Source: Posidoniimonas corsicana (GTDB taxonomy: Bacteria; Planctomycetota; Planctomycetia; Pirellulales; Lacipirellulaceae). From it: a stretch of 64,000 nt of DNA. The notes under the pieces were generated by a model. The model was not told where the DNA came from. It did no database searches and saw only the letters and a program-made list of their open reading frames with translations. Shown here piece after piece: positions 46,400 to 56,014 of the stretch. The position numbers were made by a program, and so were the translations under genes. The stretch covers positions 372,001 to 436,000 of the forward strand of contig NZ_SIHJ01000002.1 of the NCBI RefSeq assembly GCF_007859765.1. Reading direction: 5' to 3'. Every line of letters begins with the position of its first letter. Positions within the stretch are counted from its first letter, which is position 1.

Positions 46400-47863
46400 C
46401 TATCCCGCGTTGACGGCGCCGGCCGTTGTAAGAGGCTTTGCGGGCAACGCCTTGACCCAGCGGAACTTGCCGCCCGGCTCCGGGCTGATACTCCTGGCGG
46501 TCCGGATTCGCAGACGCACTTCTCGACCCAGCCGATCGCGGAAGTAGGAAGACAGCTGCCCCTCGTCGGGCCGAAGCCCCTGGCGGATGACGACCGTTAT
46601 TTCAAGCAAGTCCTCGCGGCGCTCGACGAGCTGGAATTGATCGACCCACGGAAGCCTGTATATGTGCTCGGCGATCTCGTTGCTTGTGACCCAATTCCCC
46701 TGACTATCGCGCAGCGCGTCCTGCAGGCGCCCCTCCACCCTAAGCCGGCGCGACAGCCTACCGCACTGGCATTCGCCTTCCAATAGACGCCCCAGGTCGC
46801 CCACACGATAGCGGATGAGCGGCATAGCGTGGTTCGCCAGATCAGTCACCACCACCTCACCGACCTCGCCTGGCGGCGTCGGGGCCCCCTGGCTGTCTAG
46901 CACCTCGACGATAAACAGGTCCTCCAGCACATGCATGCCGTCAGAATCTCCACACGAGAAAGCCACGGACCCCAGCTCGGCGCTTCCATAGTCGTCCCAG
47001 AATCTTCCGCCAAAAGCAGTTTCGAGCGTTTCGCGCATGTGTGGCGTCGCGCCCGAGCCCAGCGGCTTGATAACCGGAATCTCAAGGTCGATGCGTCCAC
47101 GCTCTAGTACCCGTTGGGCAATCTGGTAAAGGTACGTCGTCAGGCCCTTCAACAAAAACGGCCTGTCGCGTTGAAGCCTGTCGATATAGTAGTCAAGTCG
47201 AGCCGTACCTGGATGACTGCCCCCCGCCCCAAACGGCGGATAGGTCTTGCGGTTATAGACCCAGTTGCGCTCTACGAGGCCCCGCAGATCACGGTAGGTG
47301 TTGGCGTCTCGCCAGCGATTGTACCGAAGAATCCCTAGAAGGTGTCGAAGCACCCCCTCGTCTCGCTCCCCTTGCTCCCCGCAAACAACGTCGCAGATAT
47401 CGGGCGGTATCTCTACCATCCGCATGCCCAAGCGGTAGCCCGATGCACGCAATGTCACGATGTTTGCGGCGCGGATAGCGTCACGCTTGGCAAAGTCGTG
47501 GACGCAGATCATCCGCTGCGTGGTGCCCCGTGTGGCGGCAAATCTGAGGTCCGATTGGGGCGAAGATGGGTGGATCGCACGATCGGGGAACGCCGCCGCA
47601 AGCTCTGACTTGCTGACGGGCGGGATTCGGCCTGTGTCAACAGTTTCCAAATCTCCCGCCTGCGAGGCGAGCGCGAGACGCTCCTTCCAGAACTCAACAC
47701 CCGACGCGCAACGCACAAGACGATCTTGCTTCTCGCGCTGCAACTGCGACACCTCAGTTGCCGTCTGCCTGCAATCGATCTCTCTCGCCAGAGTCCATGC
47801 ATTGCTCCTGGACGCTCGCTGCAGGTTTGGAAGGAAGAGGGATTCAACGAATAGGGATTTCAC
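46400..47863 (-). CDS. CapK/PaaK-like adenylate-forming enzyme, 487 aa
   Basis: Resembles phenylacetate-CoA ligase-like proteins of capsule loci (CapK). Supporting motifs are FWDDYGSAELGSVAFSCGD (adenine-binding YG-S/T-x-E region), PLIRYRVGDLGRL (the Asp that binds ribose), and EGRLQDAL in the hinge. The phosphate-binding loop is unusual: AATRGTTQRM in place of SSG-T/S-TG-x-P, so adenylation is plausible but not certain. GTG 47863 lies 4 bp after the stop of the upstream gene; the frame open to 47977 overlaps that gene and is not used. Confidence 0.82.
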   Translation of the reverse strand: MKSLFVESLFLPNLQRASRSNAWTLAREIDCRQTATEVSQLQREKQDRLVRCASGVEFWKERLALASQAGDLETVDTGRIPPVSKSELAAAFPDRAIHPSSPQSDLRFAATRGTTQRMICVHDFAKRDAIRAANIVTLRASGYRLGMRMVEIPPDICDVVCGEQGERDEGVLRHLLGILRYNRWRDANTYRDLRGLVERNWVYNRKTYPPFGAGGSHPGTARLDYYIDRLQRDRPFLLKGLTTYLYQIAQRVLERGRIDLEIPVIKPLGSGATPHMRETLETAFGGRFWDDYGSAELGSVAFSCGDSDGMHVLEDLFIVEVLDSQGAPTPPGEVGEVVVTDLANHAMPLIRYRVGDLGRLLEGECQCGRLSRRLRVEGRLQDALRDSQGNWVTSNEIAEHIYRLPWVDQFQLVERREDLLEITVVIRQGLRPDEGQLSSYFRDRLGREVRLRIRTARSISPEPGGKFRWVKALPAKPLTTAGAVNAG

Positions 47864-47867
47864 GCCC

Positions 47868-50447
47868 TTACCACATGTAGCTGTAGAGGCCGAGGCTCCC
47901 GGCGACCAGAACGACCAATGCACCGGCGCCCGCCAGAAGCTTTGCACGGCGGATCGCCTGCTTCTTCTGGGGGACAAACCTCCTTCTCACACCAAGGTCG
48001 AGTTTTGGTCCTTCCGGCAACGGAGAGGAGTCAACGTTCTTCCGAAACCAGTCGTAGGATTGACCGCATCCCAAGAGTAGCGCCAGCGGCCTGCAGAAGT
48101 GAGCGGTGGGCATCTCAGAAAGCGTAGAAACAGACTCGTGGAAGAAGTAAGCTCCCCGCTCTTGAAACGTTCTTCGCAAGTCTGAATCGACGTGCCTTGC
48201 CGCGTAGTGGAAGACCTCACTCTTCCTTAGGTCTTGCGCCGCCCAGGTCTCAGTCGGATACTCAAGGATCTCGGGCCTGTCGAGGTACGGATACTCCTTA
48301 TCGGCCATCCAGGTGGCGTAGTGGACCAAGCAAGCCCGGCCGTAGGCGTATTGCTGATCGATCTCACCAAGATCTACCTTGACCTCCAAGTACCGACCGA
48401 GGGCCTGCAGGTACAAGTTGTAGTACCAACGCCATTCCGCATTCAGTAGGTCGAGCGCATCCAGGTCGTCGCGAGGGTCAATCACGCGGTACATCAACTC
48501 TTCAACGCGTTCAATGTACTTCCGGTCCCCGGTCAGCTCGAAGGCCGCCAGTAGTGTCTCGCTTGCGTTTCCCGGCCCGCGCCCAGGCCCGTGGTAGTCG
48601 GGCGTTCCGCTCGCGCTGCTAAGCCCCGTGGGAGCCCACGAGAGCCATCGGAAAGGTGTCGCTGAGCCATCTTCCAGCGAGAGTACCCAGTCACCGAGCT
48701 CAACTACCACTTCTCGGATGGCTTCACAACCCGTGAGGTAGTAGTAGAGCATGAGACCCCGAGCGTAGGCGTGTTCAGCACATGGACCACCACCTACGGT
48801 CCCGGTCGGGTAGCTCCGGTGGTTTGCTTTGCCTGCATCGACGTAGTGGACAGTGTGCCAGAACAACCCGTGGTTGTAGGCGAGCTTGTCTTCGTCTGTG
48901 TGATAGACATCAATGTCGGACACGTGCCAAACCATGTCCTCCATCAACTCGAACCACCGGCGGTCGCCACCCCTCATGTAACGGACACCGAGGCCATTGA
49001 TCAGGTCGTACTGATTGTTCCAGTGCGATACGAGCGGTGGATCCGGCTCGCTGAATGCGGCTTCGTGATCGCCGTACACGTCGCCGAAGTGCCTCCAGCC
49101 GTACTCGTCGATCGCCTCTCGCTTGGCAAACAGCGATGAGGGGCCATCGATGGCCCTATCGACAAGCGCGGCATAGCCATCGCAGGTCTCTTCTGACAGG
49201 GGAGTAAGATGCCGCACTGCACAAGTGCTTTCGACGTGCCTATCCAATGTTCGTGGGAGCGGCGGTTGCCGTGCCGCGTCGAGAAGTCCACCCACTATCG
49301 CGGCGTCGCCTCTAGCGATCCAAAACGTATGGGTCTTACGCTCGCCGCCCTGCAACTCGTGGCAACCTGACTCAACTTTGGGAAACAGATCTAGAGTGAT
49401 CCCATCTCGGTCGGCCTCAAGCGACTTTGGAAAGTTTTGCCAGAGCTTCTCTTGGTAGACTCCGATAACCGGCGAACGACCGCTGTGTAGCCTCACGATC
49501 GGGTCAGCCCGCGTGCCCTCGTTGAGTTCATCGCCTACTCTTGTTCGATAGCCTCGGCAGTTAGTACTGACACGTCCATCGCGATCGATGTGGTTGGAAC
49601 AATCCCACGCCTCCCCCCCACTCGAGTACTGCGTGACAGACACTAATTCGGCTGCGTGCACGGGATCGGTCGGACTTGTCGAGACACTGGCGTAATTGCA
49701 GACTTGCTCGGCTGCGACTCGAAGCCGCGCTCGGTCGAATAATGCCGAGCCGTGGTCGCCGAGTTCCCAGATTCCTCCCACGTGCTGCGCGCGTCGTGGG
49801 TTGTGTAAGGTAAATCGCCAACGCTGCAGGTCGGCGTGAGCCCAGTAGTCGACTTCAGCGCTCCAGCGGAGGTCCCCCTGCCCTTGCCGGTCGACGCACC
49901 TTCCCGCAAGCCGAAGTCGCGCACGTAGAGGACCACGGTCAATGGGAACGACCGTATCAACTCTCGGGCTGCAGGCAAGAGCCCCTGACGTTTCAATTTG
50001 GACTGCAATACCTTGGGATAGACTCTCACCAACATAGTGCCTGATCGTCCGAAAGGGCGACACAATTTCCACCCCATTGGACAATTCCCCTAACCGCACG
50101 ACACCTTCAAGCAAATCGCCACCTTCGCTGCGCTGTTGCTCCCCGGCAACCAGGGTGGCGCTCGATCCGTTGTCTATCCAGTCTAGGAGCACCCACTTGA
50201 GACTTTGATCAGGCCATCGCGCGAGGCACCTGCACTGGACACCTTTCGGCTTGCCTTTGCCATCCTCCAGGCGAAGTTCTTCGACACTATGCGTCGCACC
50301 CAACGGAAGCGGGACACCCAGGGAACACGGCCAAGAGACATCGCTGAGAATCCGATTAGCTAGAATCGGCATACGGAACAACGAAGTTTCCGTCGGCTTG
50401 CACTCTCCAGTCGGCTCAGATTGCGACAGCTCGGGCATCTCTCTCAT
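47868..50447 (-). CDS. PcRGLX/YetA-like RIFT-barrel protein with C-terminal membrane anchor, 859 aa
   Basis: The N-terminal ~90 residues (SLGVPLPLGATHSVEELRL and CLARWPDQSLKWVLLDW) match the RIFT barrel of PcRGLX/YetA-type exo-rhamnogalacturonan-lyase-like proteins. The centre and C-terminal part form an alpha/alpha-barrel-like region (YNHGLFWHTVHYVDAGK, EHAYARGLMLYYYLTG, PGNASETLLAAFELTGDRKY). No signal peptide. The last ~25 residues (AKLLAGAGALVVLVAGSLGLYSYMW) are one hydrophobic helix behind basic residues, a tail anchor. Family enzymes cleave uronic acid polysaccharides; here a cytoplasm-facing role is implied. First gene of the tight run to 41799. Confidence 0.75.
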   Translation of the reverse strand: MREMPELSQSEPTGECKPTETSLFRMPILANRILSDVSWPCSLGVPLPLGATHSVEELRLEDGKGKPKGVQCRCLARWPDQSLKWVLLDWIDNGSSATLVAGEQQRSEGGDLLEGVVRLGELSNGVEIVSPFRTIRHYVGESLSQGIAVQIETSGALACSPRVDTVVPIDRGPLRARLRLAGRCVDRQGQGDLRWSAEVDYWAHADLQRWRFTLHNPRRAQHVGGIWELGDHGSALFDRARLRVAAEQVCNYASVSTSPTDPVHAAELVSVTQYSSGGEAWDCSNHIDRDGRVSTNCRGYRTRVGDELNEGTRADPIVRLHSGRSPVIGVYQEKLWQNFPKSLEADRDGITLDLFPKVESGCHELQGGERKTHTFWIARGDAAIVGGLLDAARQPPLPRTLDRHVESTCAVRHLTPLSEETCDGYAALVDRAIDGPSSLFAKREAIDEYGWRHFGDVYGDHEAAFSEPDPPLVSHWNNQYDLINGLGVRYMRGGDRRWFELMEDMVWHVSDIDVYHTDEDKLAYNHGLFWHTVHYVDAGKANHRSYPTGTVGGGPCAEHAYARGLMLYYYLTGCEAIREVVVELGDWVLSLEDGSATPFRWLSWAPTGLSSASGTPDYHGPGRGPGNASETLLAAFELTGDRKYIERVEELMYRVIDPRDDLDALDLLNAEWRWYYNLYLQALGRYLEVKVDLGEIDQQYAYGRACLVHYATWMADKEYPYLDRPEILEYPTETWAAQDLRKSEVFHYAARHVDSDLRRTFQERGAYFFHESVSTLSEMPTAHFCRPLALLLGCGQSYDWFRKNVDSSPLPEGPKLDLGVRRRFVPQKKQAIRRAKLLAGAGALVVLVAGSLGLYSYMW

Positions 50448-50642
50448 AGGTCAGCGTGCAAGATTGCAGGACAGCAGTAGCGTTGTGGCCGCAAGGACAA
50501 TTCGTTCCGCGCAACGTCAGACTGCTGCACAGGACGCCCCCTACGAACCACATACATTGCTAGGGTTGAGTGATCGGTTTTGGCCAGGCCCGTTGTCTGA
50601 GTTGAACTCAAATCGAGAGAATGCGATGCGGGGACTCTGCGC

Positions 50643-51395
50643 CTATTTTTGAGCGCGCACAACCAAGACAGACCCAGGCCGGCTTGATCGAATAGTATGT
50701 CGATCCCAAGCGTGAGATACCCACCGCATATAGCTGGGGATGTAGTAGTCCAGCTGCCCTACGCGGTGCAAGGTATCGCACTCTATGCACTCGAATCCGG
50801 CGGCGTGCCGTTGAATGTGTTCGGGCGTATTGCAACGATAGTACGTTCGATAGTTCTCGTAGCGTTCTACGCCTCTGGATCCGCGGAGCGAATCCAGGTA
50901 CCAATCTTTCAGCCTCAGCCGGCCCAAGACACTGCTTGCAAGAGCGAAAGCGTGACGCGAGTTCACTGTGAAACCCCAGAAAACACCGCCAGTCCGCAAC
51001 ACGCCCCGAACTTTGTGCCAAAATGCACTAGGGTCCGAAACGTGCTCGAGGACCATGACCGCGTACGCTACATCGACGGAATCTTTGGGAATATCGACGG
51101 ACTCGAAGCAATCCCTATAGACCCTGTCGAAGCAGGCTGGCGGCAGCACCGACTCATCAGGCTCGACCCCCCAAAACTCGTCACACATCTTGGCCAACTC
51201 GAGTTGCGAGGCATGCGATTTGTCGAACCCAGCACCGCACCCAATGTCGAGTAGAGTAACTGGCTTTTGACCACCTCGATTAGCGGTAAGGTCGCACTCC
51301 ACGAGTTTACGGAAGACTACGTGGCGAGAATCGCCACGACGATAGGCCTGAAGTATCTCGGCGTACTTGCTTGCGAGCATCGCGGGCTTCTTCAA
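50643..51395 (-). CDS. Class I SAM-dependent methyltransferase, 250 aa
   Basis: Rossmann methyltransferase: VTLLDIGCGAGFDKS (motif I), FWGVEPDES (motif II acidic residue), VDVAYAVMVLEHVSDPSAFW (motif IV, with the H-V-x-D of Methyltransf_11), then LRTGGVFWGFTV. C-terminal part varies as in sugar or lipid methylating enzymes. No partner gene touches it; about 195 bp separate it from the 859-residue protein gene downstream. Probably methylates a sugar or lipid carrier in the locus. Confidence 0.88.
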   Translation of the reverse strand: MKKPAMLASKYAEILQAYRRGDSRHVVFRKLVECDLTANRGGQKPVTLLDIGCGAGFDKSHASQLELAKMCDEFWGVEPDESVLPPACFDRVYRDCFESVDIPKDSVDVAYAVMVLEHVSDPSAFWHKVRGVLRTGGVFWGFTVNSRHAFALASSVLGRLRLKDWYLDSLRGSRGVERYENYRTYYRCNTPEHIQRHAAGFECIECDTLHRVGQLDYYIPSYMRWVSHAWDRHTIRSSRPGSVLVVRAQK

Positions 51396-51778
51396 CTAAA
51401 TGTCCGAATAGTGCGAAGGAGTCGAAGCTATGCCGTCGACAGTGCTTCGCCTACAACTCCTTCGCGGACGGACTCAAACATGGCTGCGCACAACACGTCT
51501 CAAAGCGCGCCGAAATCACCCAAACCTGGAAGCCTGATCGGACCGGTGACGAAGGGCACAGCAAGAGGAAGCAGATAGTTCGCGCGAGTCGCCCTGGAAA
51601 CAGACTCGATCTAAATGCCTCGCGACCTTTACGGGCTGCGCTAGGCCAATCTAGTGGATTGGACTTGCGAGATTGCGCCCACTGGAATTCTGGTCCATTC
51701 TCGGCAGCGGCGGTCGCTTGATCCCTTCTTCACTCAACTTGGATAATGTCACAGGAGTTTCTCGAGTTCTTCATTCGA
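51396..51778. other. Intergenic region
   Basis: 383 bp between two minus-strand genes. Only short unconvincing frames are present; the promoter of the methyltransferase gene presumably lies near its left end. Confidence 0.4.
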
Positions 51779-53341
51779 CTAGCGGCTAAAGACTTGACTA
51801 AGTAACAGTGTGGCTACGGCGAACACAGACAATGCCGCAACGGTTGGTTCAGGAATTACGACGGCACCTGAGTTCTCGTATAGCGCAGCTCTCCACTCGA
51901 CATAGTCAGCCTCATCAACAAAGCCATCCCAATTCGCGTCCGCACCTTCTCCAGGCGTCACGGACTGTCCTCTACTCATTCGCCAAAAGATAAAGTCTCT
52001 CGCGTCAACTTGGCCATCCCGGTCAAAGTCGCCCGGACGGAAGTCGATATTGGAGACAATCTCGTACTCGGCAATCACGGGAAAAAATCTACTTCCGGGT
52101 CGCGTGCCCCACGCCTCGTTGAAGAACACGTACAGCCTCTCGCGTTCAGCATCCCATTCCATACCCATGGGGCGTCCATGAATGCCGTGCGTCGGGAACT
52201 CAAATCGGCTTCCCTTTACTTCCCAAGTCTTGAGTTCACCACTCGCGATGCGCGCGAGATCATCTGGATCATAGACGTAGAGGACTGATGCTTCATAACC
52301 GGGCGGATCGTTTGCGAACTCAGTATCTTTGCTCGCTCCGCGGTTGGGTGCTCCCTCGGGAGAGTAGAATTTCTTTGGATCGGCTACCGTAAAGAGGCTT
52401 GTCTGCGCTCGGTAGTCTAAAGTGCCTCGCCCGGTAGCAACCGCGTAGAGCAGACCTGAGAGGCCGTCATGCTCCACCCAAGCCGGTCCGCCATTCACTT
52501 CTTCGGCCTGCCAATAGCCAACACCGTTCTCCGCTGGAAACGACCACTGAAGGGCGCCGCCGGTTTTGTCTTGCAGATAGCGTCCAAAATAGTTTGGGTC
52601 TCGCAATTCAACCTTTTCACGCCCACCATGCACGGGAAAGTGCAGAATCTCCCGTGCCTCCATGTCTTCAAGGGATATGGTCGCCAGTGACGGCCCCAGA
52701 GACGAATTAAGGGTGTCGTAGCCACCCGCGGCGATCCCAATTGCTTGTCCAGATACGTGCCGCTCAGCCCACTGCGTCGGAACCCGAGTGAACCCCGCCC
52801 CGTAGATCTGATGTGACACCGACGGTATGTATCGCTCTCTCGCTCCACTCTTAGGGTCAATCGTTAAAAGCCAGTCTGGGGTATCGGGATTTCGATACCA
52901 TGACCGTGCAGACACTATCAGCTTGCCACTGGATTCATCCCAAAGGACCCCCCGTGGACCGCCTCTAAAGTAGTTATTCTCGACGTCTGAAAAAGTCTCC
53001 CAACTCTGCACGGGGTCCAGCAGAGGCCAATCATTGGGGTCACCAGCGGCACCAACCGCTCCGTCTGCCCGAAGTTCGTAGATCAGCCCGGTATGCATGT
53101 GGTGATGTATGAAGAACCGTAGTTCACCGTCAACACGTCGGGAACTTAGAGCTCCACTGCTCCACCGCGTATTCTTACCTTTACTGCCAACTGCTAGCTG
53201 CGGCACACGATAACCACCAACAAGCTTTAAGTTCTTTGCTCCAATCAGATGCTCTTGCGAGTATGCATTTGCCGTAAGCCAACAAGCTGATATCGCCAGT
53301 ACTCCAATCTTCAACACCACTCGCGTGAAATAGCTAACCAT
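51779..53341 (-). CDS. Exported PEP-CTERM protein with dockerin-like calcium loops, 520 aa
   Basis: Signal peptide of ~26 residues (LKIGVLAISACWLTANAYS). The body is beta-rich with propeller-like repeats (LSGLLYAVATGRGTLDY, PMGMEWDAERERLYVFF). Around residues 430-480 there are two dockerin/EF-hand loops: DFDRDGQVDARDFIFW and DANWDGFVDEADYVEW. The C-terminus is a classical PEP-CTERM: PEP at 497-499, hydrophobic helix VAALSVFAVATLLLS, basic end SR. AAGGAGAG precedes the ATG. Likely a substrate of the exosortase that works with this polysaccharide locus. Confidence 0.92.
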   Translation of the reverse strand: MVSYFTRVVLKIGVLAISACWLTANAYSQEHLIGAKNLKLVGGYRVPQLAVGSKGKNTRWSSGALSSRRVDGELRFFIHHHMHTGLIYELRADGAVGAAGDPNDWPLLDPVQSWETFSDVENNYFRGGPRGVLWDESSGKLIVSARSWYRNPDTPDWLLTIDPKSGARERYIPSVSHQIYGAGFTRVPTQWAERHVSGQAIGIAAGGYDTLNSSLGPSLATISLEDMEAREILHFPVHGGREKVELRDPNYFGRYLQDKTGGALQWSFPAENGVGYWQAEEVNGGPAWVEHDGLSGLLYAVATGRGTLDYRAQTSLFTVADPKKFYSPEGAPNRGASKDTEFANDPPGYEASVLYVYDPDDLARIASGELKTWEVKGSRFEFPTHGIHGRPMGMEWDAERERLYVFFNEAWGTRPGSRFFPVIAEYEIVSNIDFRPGDFDRDGQVDARDFIFWRMSRGQSVTPGEGADANWDGFVDEADYVEWRAALYENSGAVVIPEPTVAALSVFAVATLLLSQVFSR

Positions 53342-53535
53342 GTCGACTCTCCTTCTGTCGCGAGCAAACACCGTGCCCAGGGTCTGCAACCTCGATTTTG
53401 CTTAAGCTACGGATACGCGGTGGCTTGTTCTGTACCGTGCTCGCCACTCCTGCTATCAAAGGCTGCGGCCGCAAAGCGAAATCGAGCGTAGCATCCAACT
53501 GTCGGTCATCGTTGTGGTCAAGAAAGATCGCGTCA

Positions 53536-54750
53536 CTAGTTGAGTAATTCGCATGCAAGCTTGCTCCAATCAAAGTTACCTTCTATCCATTGACGAGCGG
53601 CATTGCCCATCGCGACCAACCGCCGTTCGTCAGCGAGCATTCGCAGCACTTCTCTAGCGATCGAATCGGGATCGCCGCAATCGACGAGAACTCCGCTCAC
53701 GCCTTCCTTAAGGGTCTCGCGCGTACCTCCCGACCGGCCAGCAACAACTGGTTTCCCGCATGCCTGGGCCTCAAGGAGCACTATGCCAAACCCCTCAATA
53801 TCAGCGCCAACTCGACGGTTCGGCAGAGCGAAAAGGTCGCACTGCTGATACATCTGCAAGAGTTCCGTGTCTGAAGCGTCCGTACGAAAGACCACTGATG
53901 CCTGAACGCCGCATTCGTTGACGAGACTCCGCAAATAGTCCAGTTCGCCACCATTGCCAACAATAACGTAGAGCACATCTGGAGCCGACTCAAGGATACG
54001 CGGCATAGCGCGTATCATCATGTCGTGCCCCTTACGCCGCTGCAGCCTGCCCACCGTTAGTACTACTTGCTTACCCGACCACCCCAGCCTCGCCCTGATG
54101 GATGGAGAATACTCCGTCGGCACATAGTGACTAGCGTCAACGCCAGGGTGCATAACCCGCAAGCGTTCAGATGGAACGCCCCAAGATTCCTCAAGGAGCC
54201 GCGCCGTGTTGTTGCTATTGGCAATCAGACGGTCCGCTGAACTGACAATCAGCCGCATCTGAAACCTCAACTGACGGCTGCTGAGCAAACCTGTAGGCGG
54301 CTCGTCTTCCGGAAAAAACACCTCTTCTCCGTGAACGAAACAGACGTAGGGAATCCGTAACACCTTTTTTACCAACCAGGCTACCCACCCCGGAGTCACG
54401 CAGCTTCCGCAATAGACTCTTTCAAACCGGTGCAATCGGTGAAGTCGCACCACCTCCCAGACAAGTCCGGCGTAGGCAATCATCCCGCGAGGGACAAAGA
54501 AACCTGCGTCCTCAGGCACCCGGTATGTCCTGGACACTGCAAGCAACTCGGGACACACCTCGTCTACAGCGCCTTGCGAAGCTAGGGGCGGTGCCAGGAC
54601 GTGAATTGACTCAAACGAGGATGCGCGAGAAAACACTTCATATAGCCAACGCCCGCTCCCTCCTATCTGCGGTGGGAAGACCTCGGATATCACTAGGACC
54701 CGTCCGATCTTCCGCCTCCCACCATTTTTGGATTCGGCCTCAGGTGCCAT
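53536..54750 (-). CDS. GT4-family glycosyltransferase, 404 aa
   Basis: N-terminal VISEVFPPQIGGSGRWLYEVF, middle VCFVHGEEVFFPED, and the donor half HPGVDASHYVPTEY, LTVGRLQRRKGHDMMIRA, VGADIEGFGIVLLEAQACGKPVVAGRSGGTRE, all standard GT4. Probably a mannosyl- or glucosyltransferase. Its start overlaps the stop of the polymerase/ligase gene by 11 bp, indicating coupling. Confidence 0.93.
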   Translation of the reverse strand: MAPEAESKNGGRRKIGRVLVISEVFPPQIGGSGRWLYEVFSRASSFESIHVLAPPLASQGAVDEVCPELLAVSRTYRVPEDAGFFVPRGMIAYAGLVWEVVRLHRLHRFERVYCGSCVTPGWVAWLVKKVLRIPYVCFVHGEEVFFPEDEPPTGLLSSRQLRFQMRLIVSSADRLIANSNNTARLLEESWGVPSERLRVMHPGVDASHYVPTEYSPSIRARLGWSGKQVVLTVGRLQRRKGHDMMIRAMPRILESAPDVLYVIVGNGGELDYLRSLVNECGVQASVVFRTDASDTELLQMYQQCDLFALPNRRVGADIEGFGIVLLEAQACGKPVVAGRSGGTRETLKEGVSGVLVDCGDPDSIAREVLRMLADERRLVAMGNAARQWIEGNFDWSKLACELLN

Positions 54751-56014
54751 CGTATTCAGCCCTCGCCTCCTCTAACATACGCCCACCAATAGCTGTCGCA
54801 CACACGCCAACGACCGCGCAGGCGTAAGAGCTTTCAGACAAAGCTCCGCTTGAGAACATGCTCGATGTCCAGTAGCCAACAAGGCCTGGGACTACCGCCA
54901 GTGAGGCGCAGCGATGCCATCGATCAGCGTTTGTTGCTTGAGCAGTTCCGTAGCAGGCAATCGCTGGGTATGCGAAAAAGGCCAAGTAGCAGACAAGGGC
55001 TGGGAGGCCACAGCCTGTGCTGATCTCGAAGAACAGATTGTGAAGCCCTTTCGCGTGTTGGTCTAACCCTCCCGGAAAGTAAGCGGGCACCAGATACTGC
55101 CCAGCATACGGACCGACGCCAAGTACTGGGTAGTCCTTGGTGATTTCGAATCCTGCTTGCCACAGACCAAAGCGCCCCTCCGCAGACGAATCGCGCTCGC
55201 CTTCCTCCGCGAACGCTGATGCAAACTCTTCGACCACTGGGGGCCCTGCAAGGATCGCTCCCATTATCAGCATTGCGGCAAGTACTGTGACCGTCCTGCG
55301 AGTCTTCGGCATCAGCCACACAAACACGGCCAGCATTGGCAAGCAGCCAAGCATACACCCACGCGACTCGAACAGCATAATCTCGTGGACCTGAAGCAAG
55401 GCGATTGTCGCGGCAACGGCCTTCTGCCATCCACGCTCTGCGTAGAGTGCGAGGGAAAGCGAACACGCAATCAGAGGAACGGTCAGGATCGAATAGACAT
55501 TGTTATCACCCTTGTCGCCAAAGTTCCGATAAGCGTAGGAGCTATGCCCGTCTTCAAAGTACTCTAGGTTAATCTGGTAGGCGTTGTAGCCTTGAGCGAG
55601 CACCAGAACCCACATCAGCGCTAACACCTTGCCCGGTGAGTCTATCAGTCTTATGCCCAGCACCGCCATCAGTACTATCTTCCAGAGATTGTCCATGTAG
55701 AACGCGGTAGCGTCCGGTTCAATAGAAGAAGCTGCGCTGATGAATGCTAGAGCGAGAAATCCCCCAATCGCGAGAGACGATCGCGCGACGATTCCAACGA
55801 ACTGATTCCCTTGGAAACCTACGACCAAGAACCCGATTAGCGTGCTAGCCGCGATGAACTTCTGATACTGGAATCCAGGGGGCAGGCTCCACCGCCAGTT
55901 CCACTCCGGCTGAAGGAGGGCGAAGCCGTAGTACCCAATCACGCCGACATGCGGGCTACGCAGCGACTTCATACAGACGTAGGTGAGCAGCGTAAATACA
56001 ACAACTGGCCCCAT
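54740..56014 (-). CDS. O-antigen ligase/polymerase-like membrane protein, exosortase-type, 424 aa
   Basis: About 10-12 hydrophobic segments with a central loop carrying the ligase signature: RFGLWQAGFEITKDYPVLGVGP, then AYFPGGLDQHAKGLHNLFFEISTGCGLP (the H-N pair). Resembles the O-glycosylation ligase of exosortase A-type loci, which polymerises or transfers undecaprenyl-linked glycan. Its ATG directly follows the stop of the sulfotransferase gene (TAGATG). Whether it is a polymerase (Wzy-type) or ligase cannot be decided here. Confidence 0.85.
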   Translation of the reverse strand: MGPVVVFTLLTYVCMKSLRSPHVGVIGYYGFALLQPEWNWRWSLPPGFQYQKFIAASTLIGFLVVGFQGNQFVGIVARSSLAIGGFLALAFISAASSIEPDATAFYMDNLWKIVLMAVLGIRLIDSPGKVLALMWVLVLAQGYNAYQINLEYFEDGHSSYAYRNFGDKGDNNVYSILTVPLIACSLSLALYAERGWQKAVAATIALLQVHEIMLFESRGCMLGCLPMLAVFVWLMPKTRRTVTVLAAMLIMGAILAGPPVVEEFASAFAEEGERDSSAEGRFGLWQAGFEITKDYPVLGVGPYAGQYLVPAYFPGGLDQHAKGLHNLFFEISTGCGLPALVCYLAFFAYPAIACYGTAQATNADRWHRCASLAVVPGLVGYWTSSMFSSGALSESSYACAVVGVCATAIGGRMLEEARAEYDGT

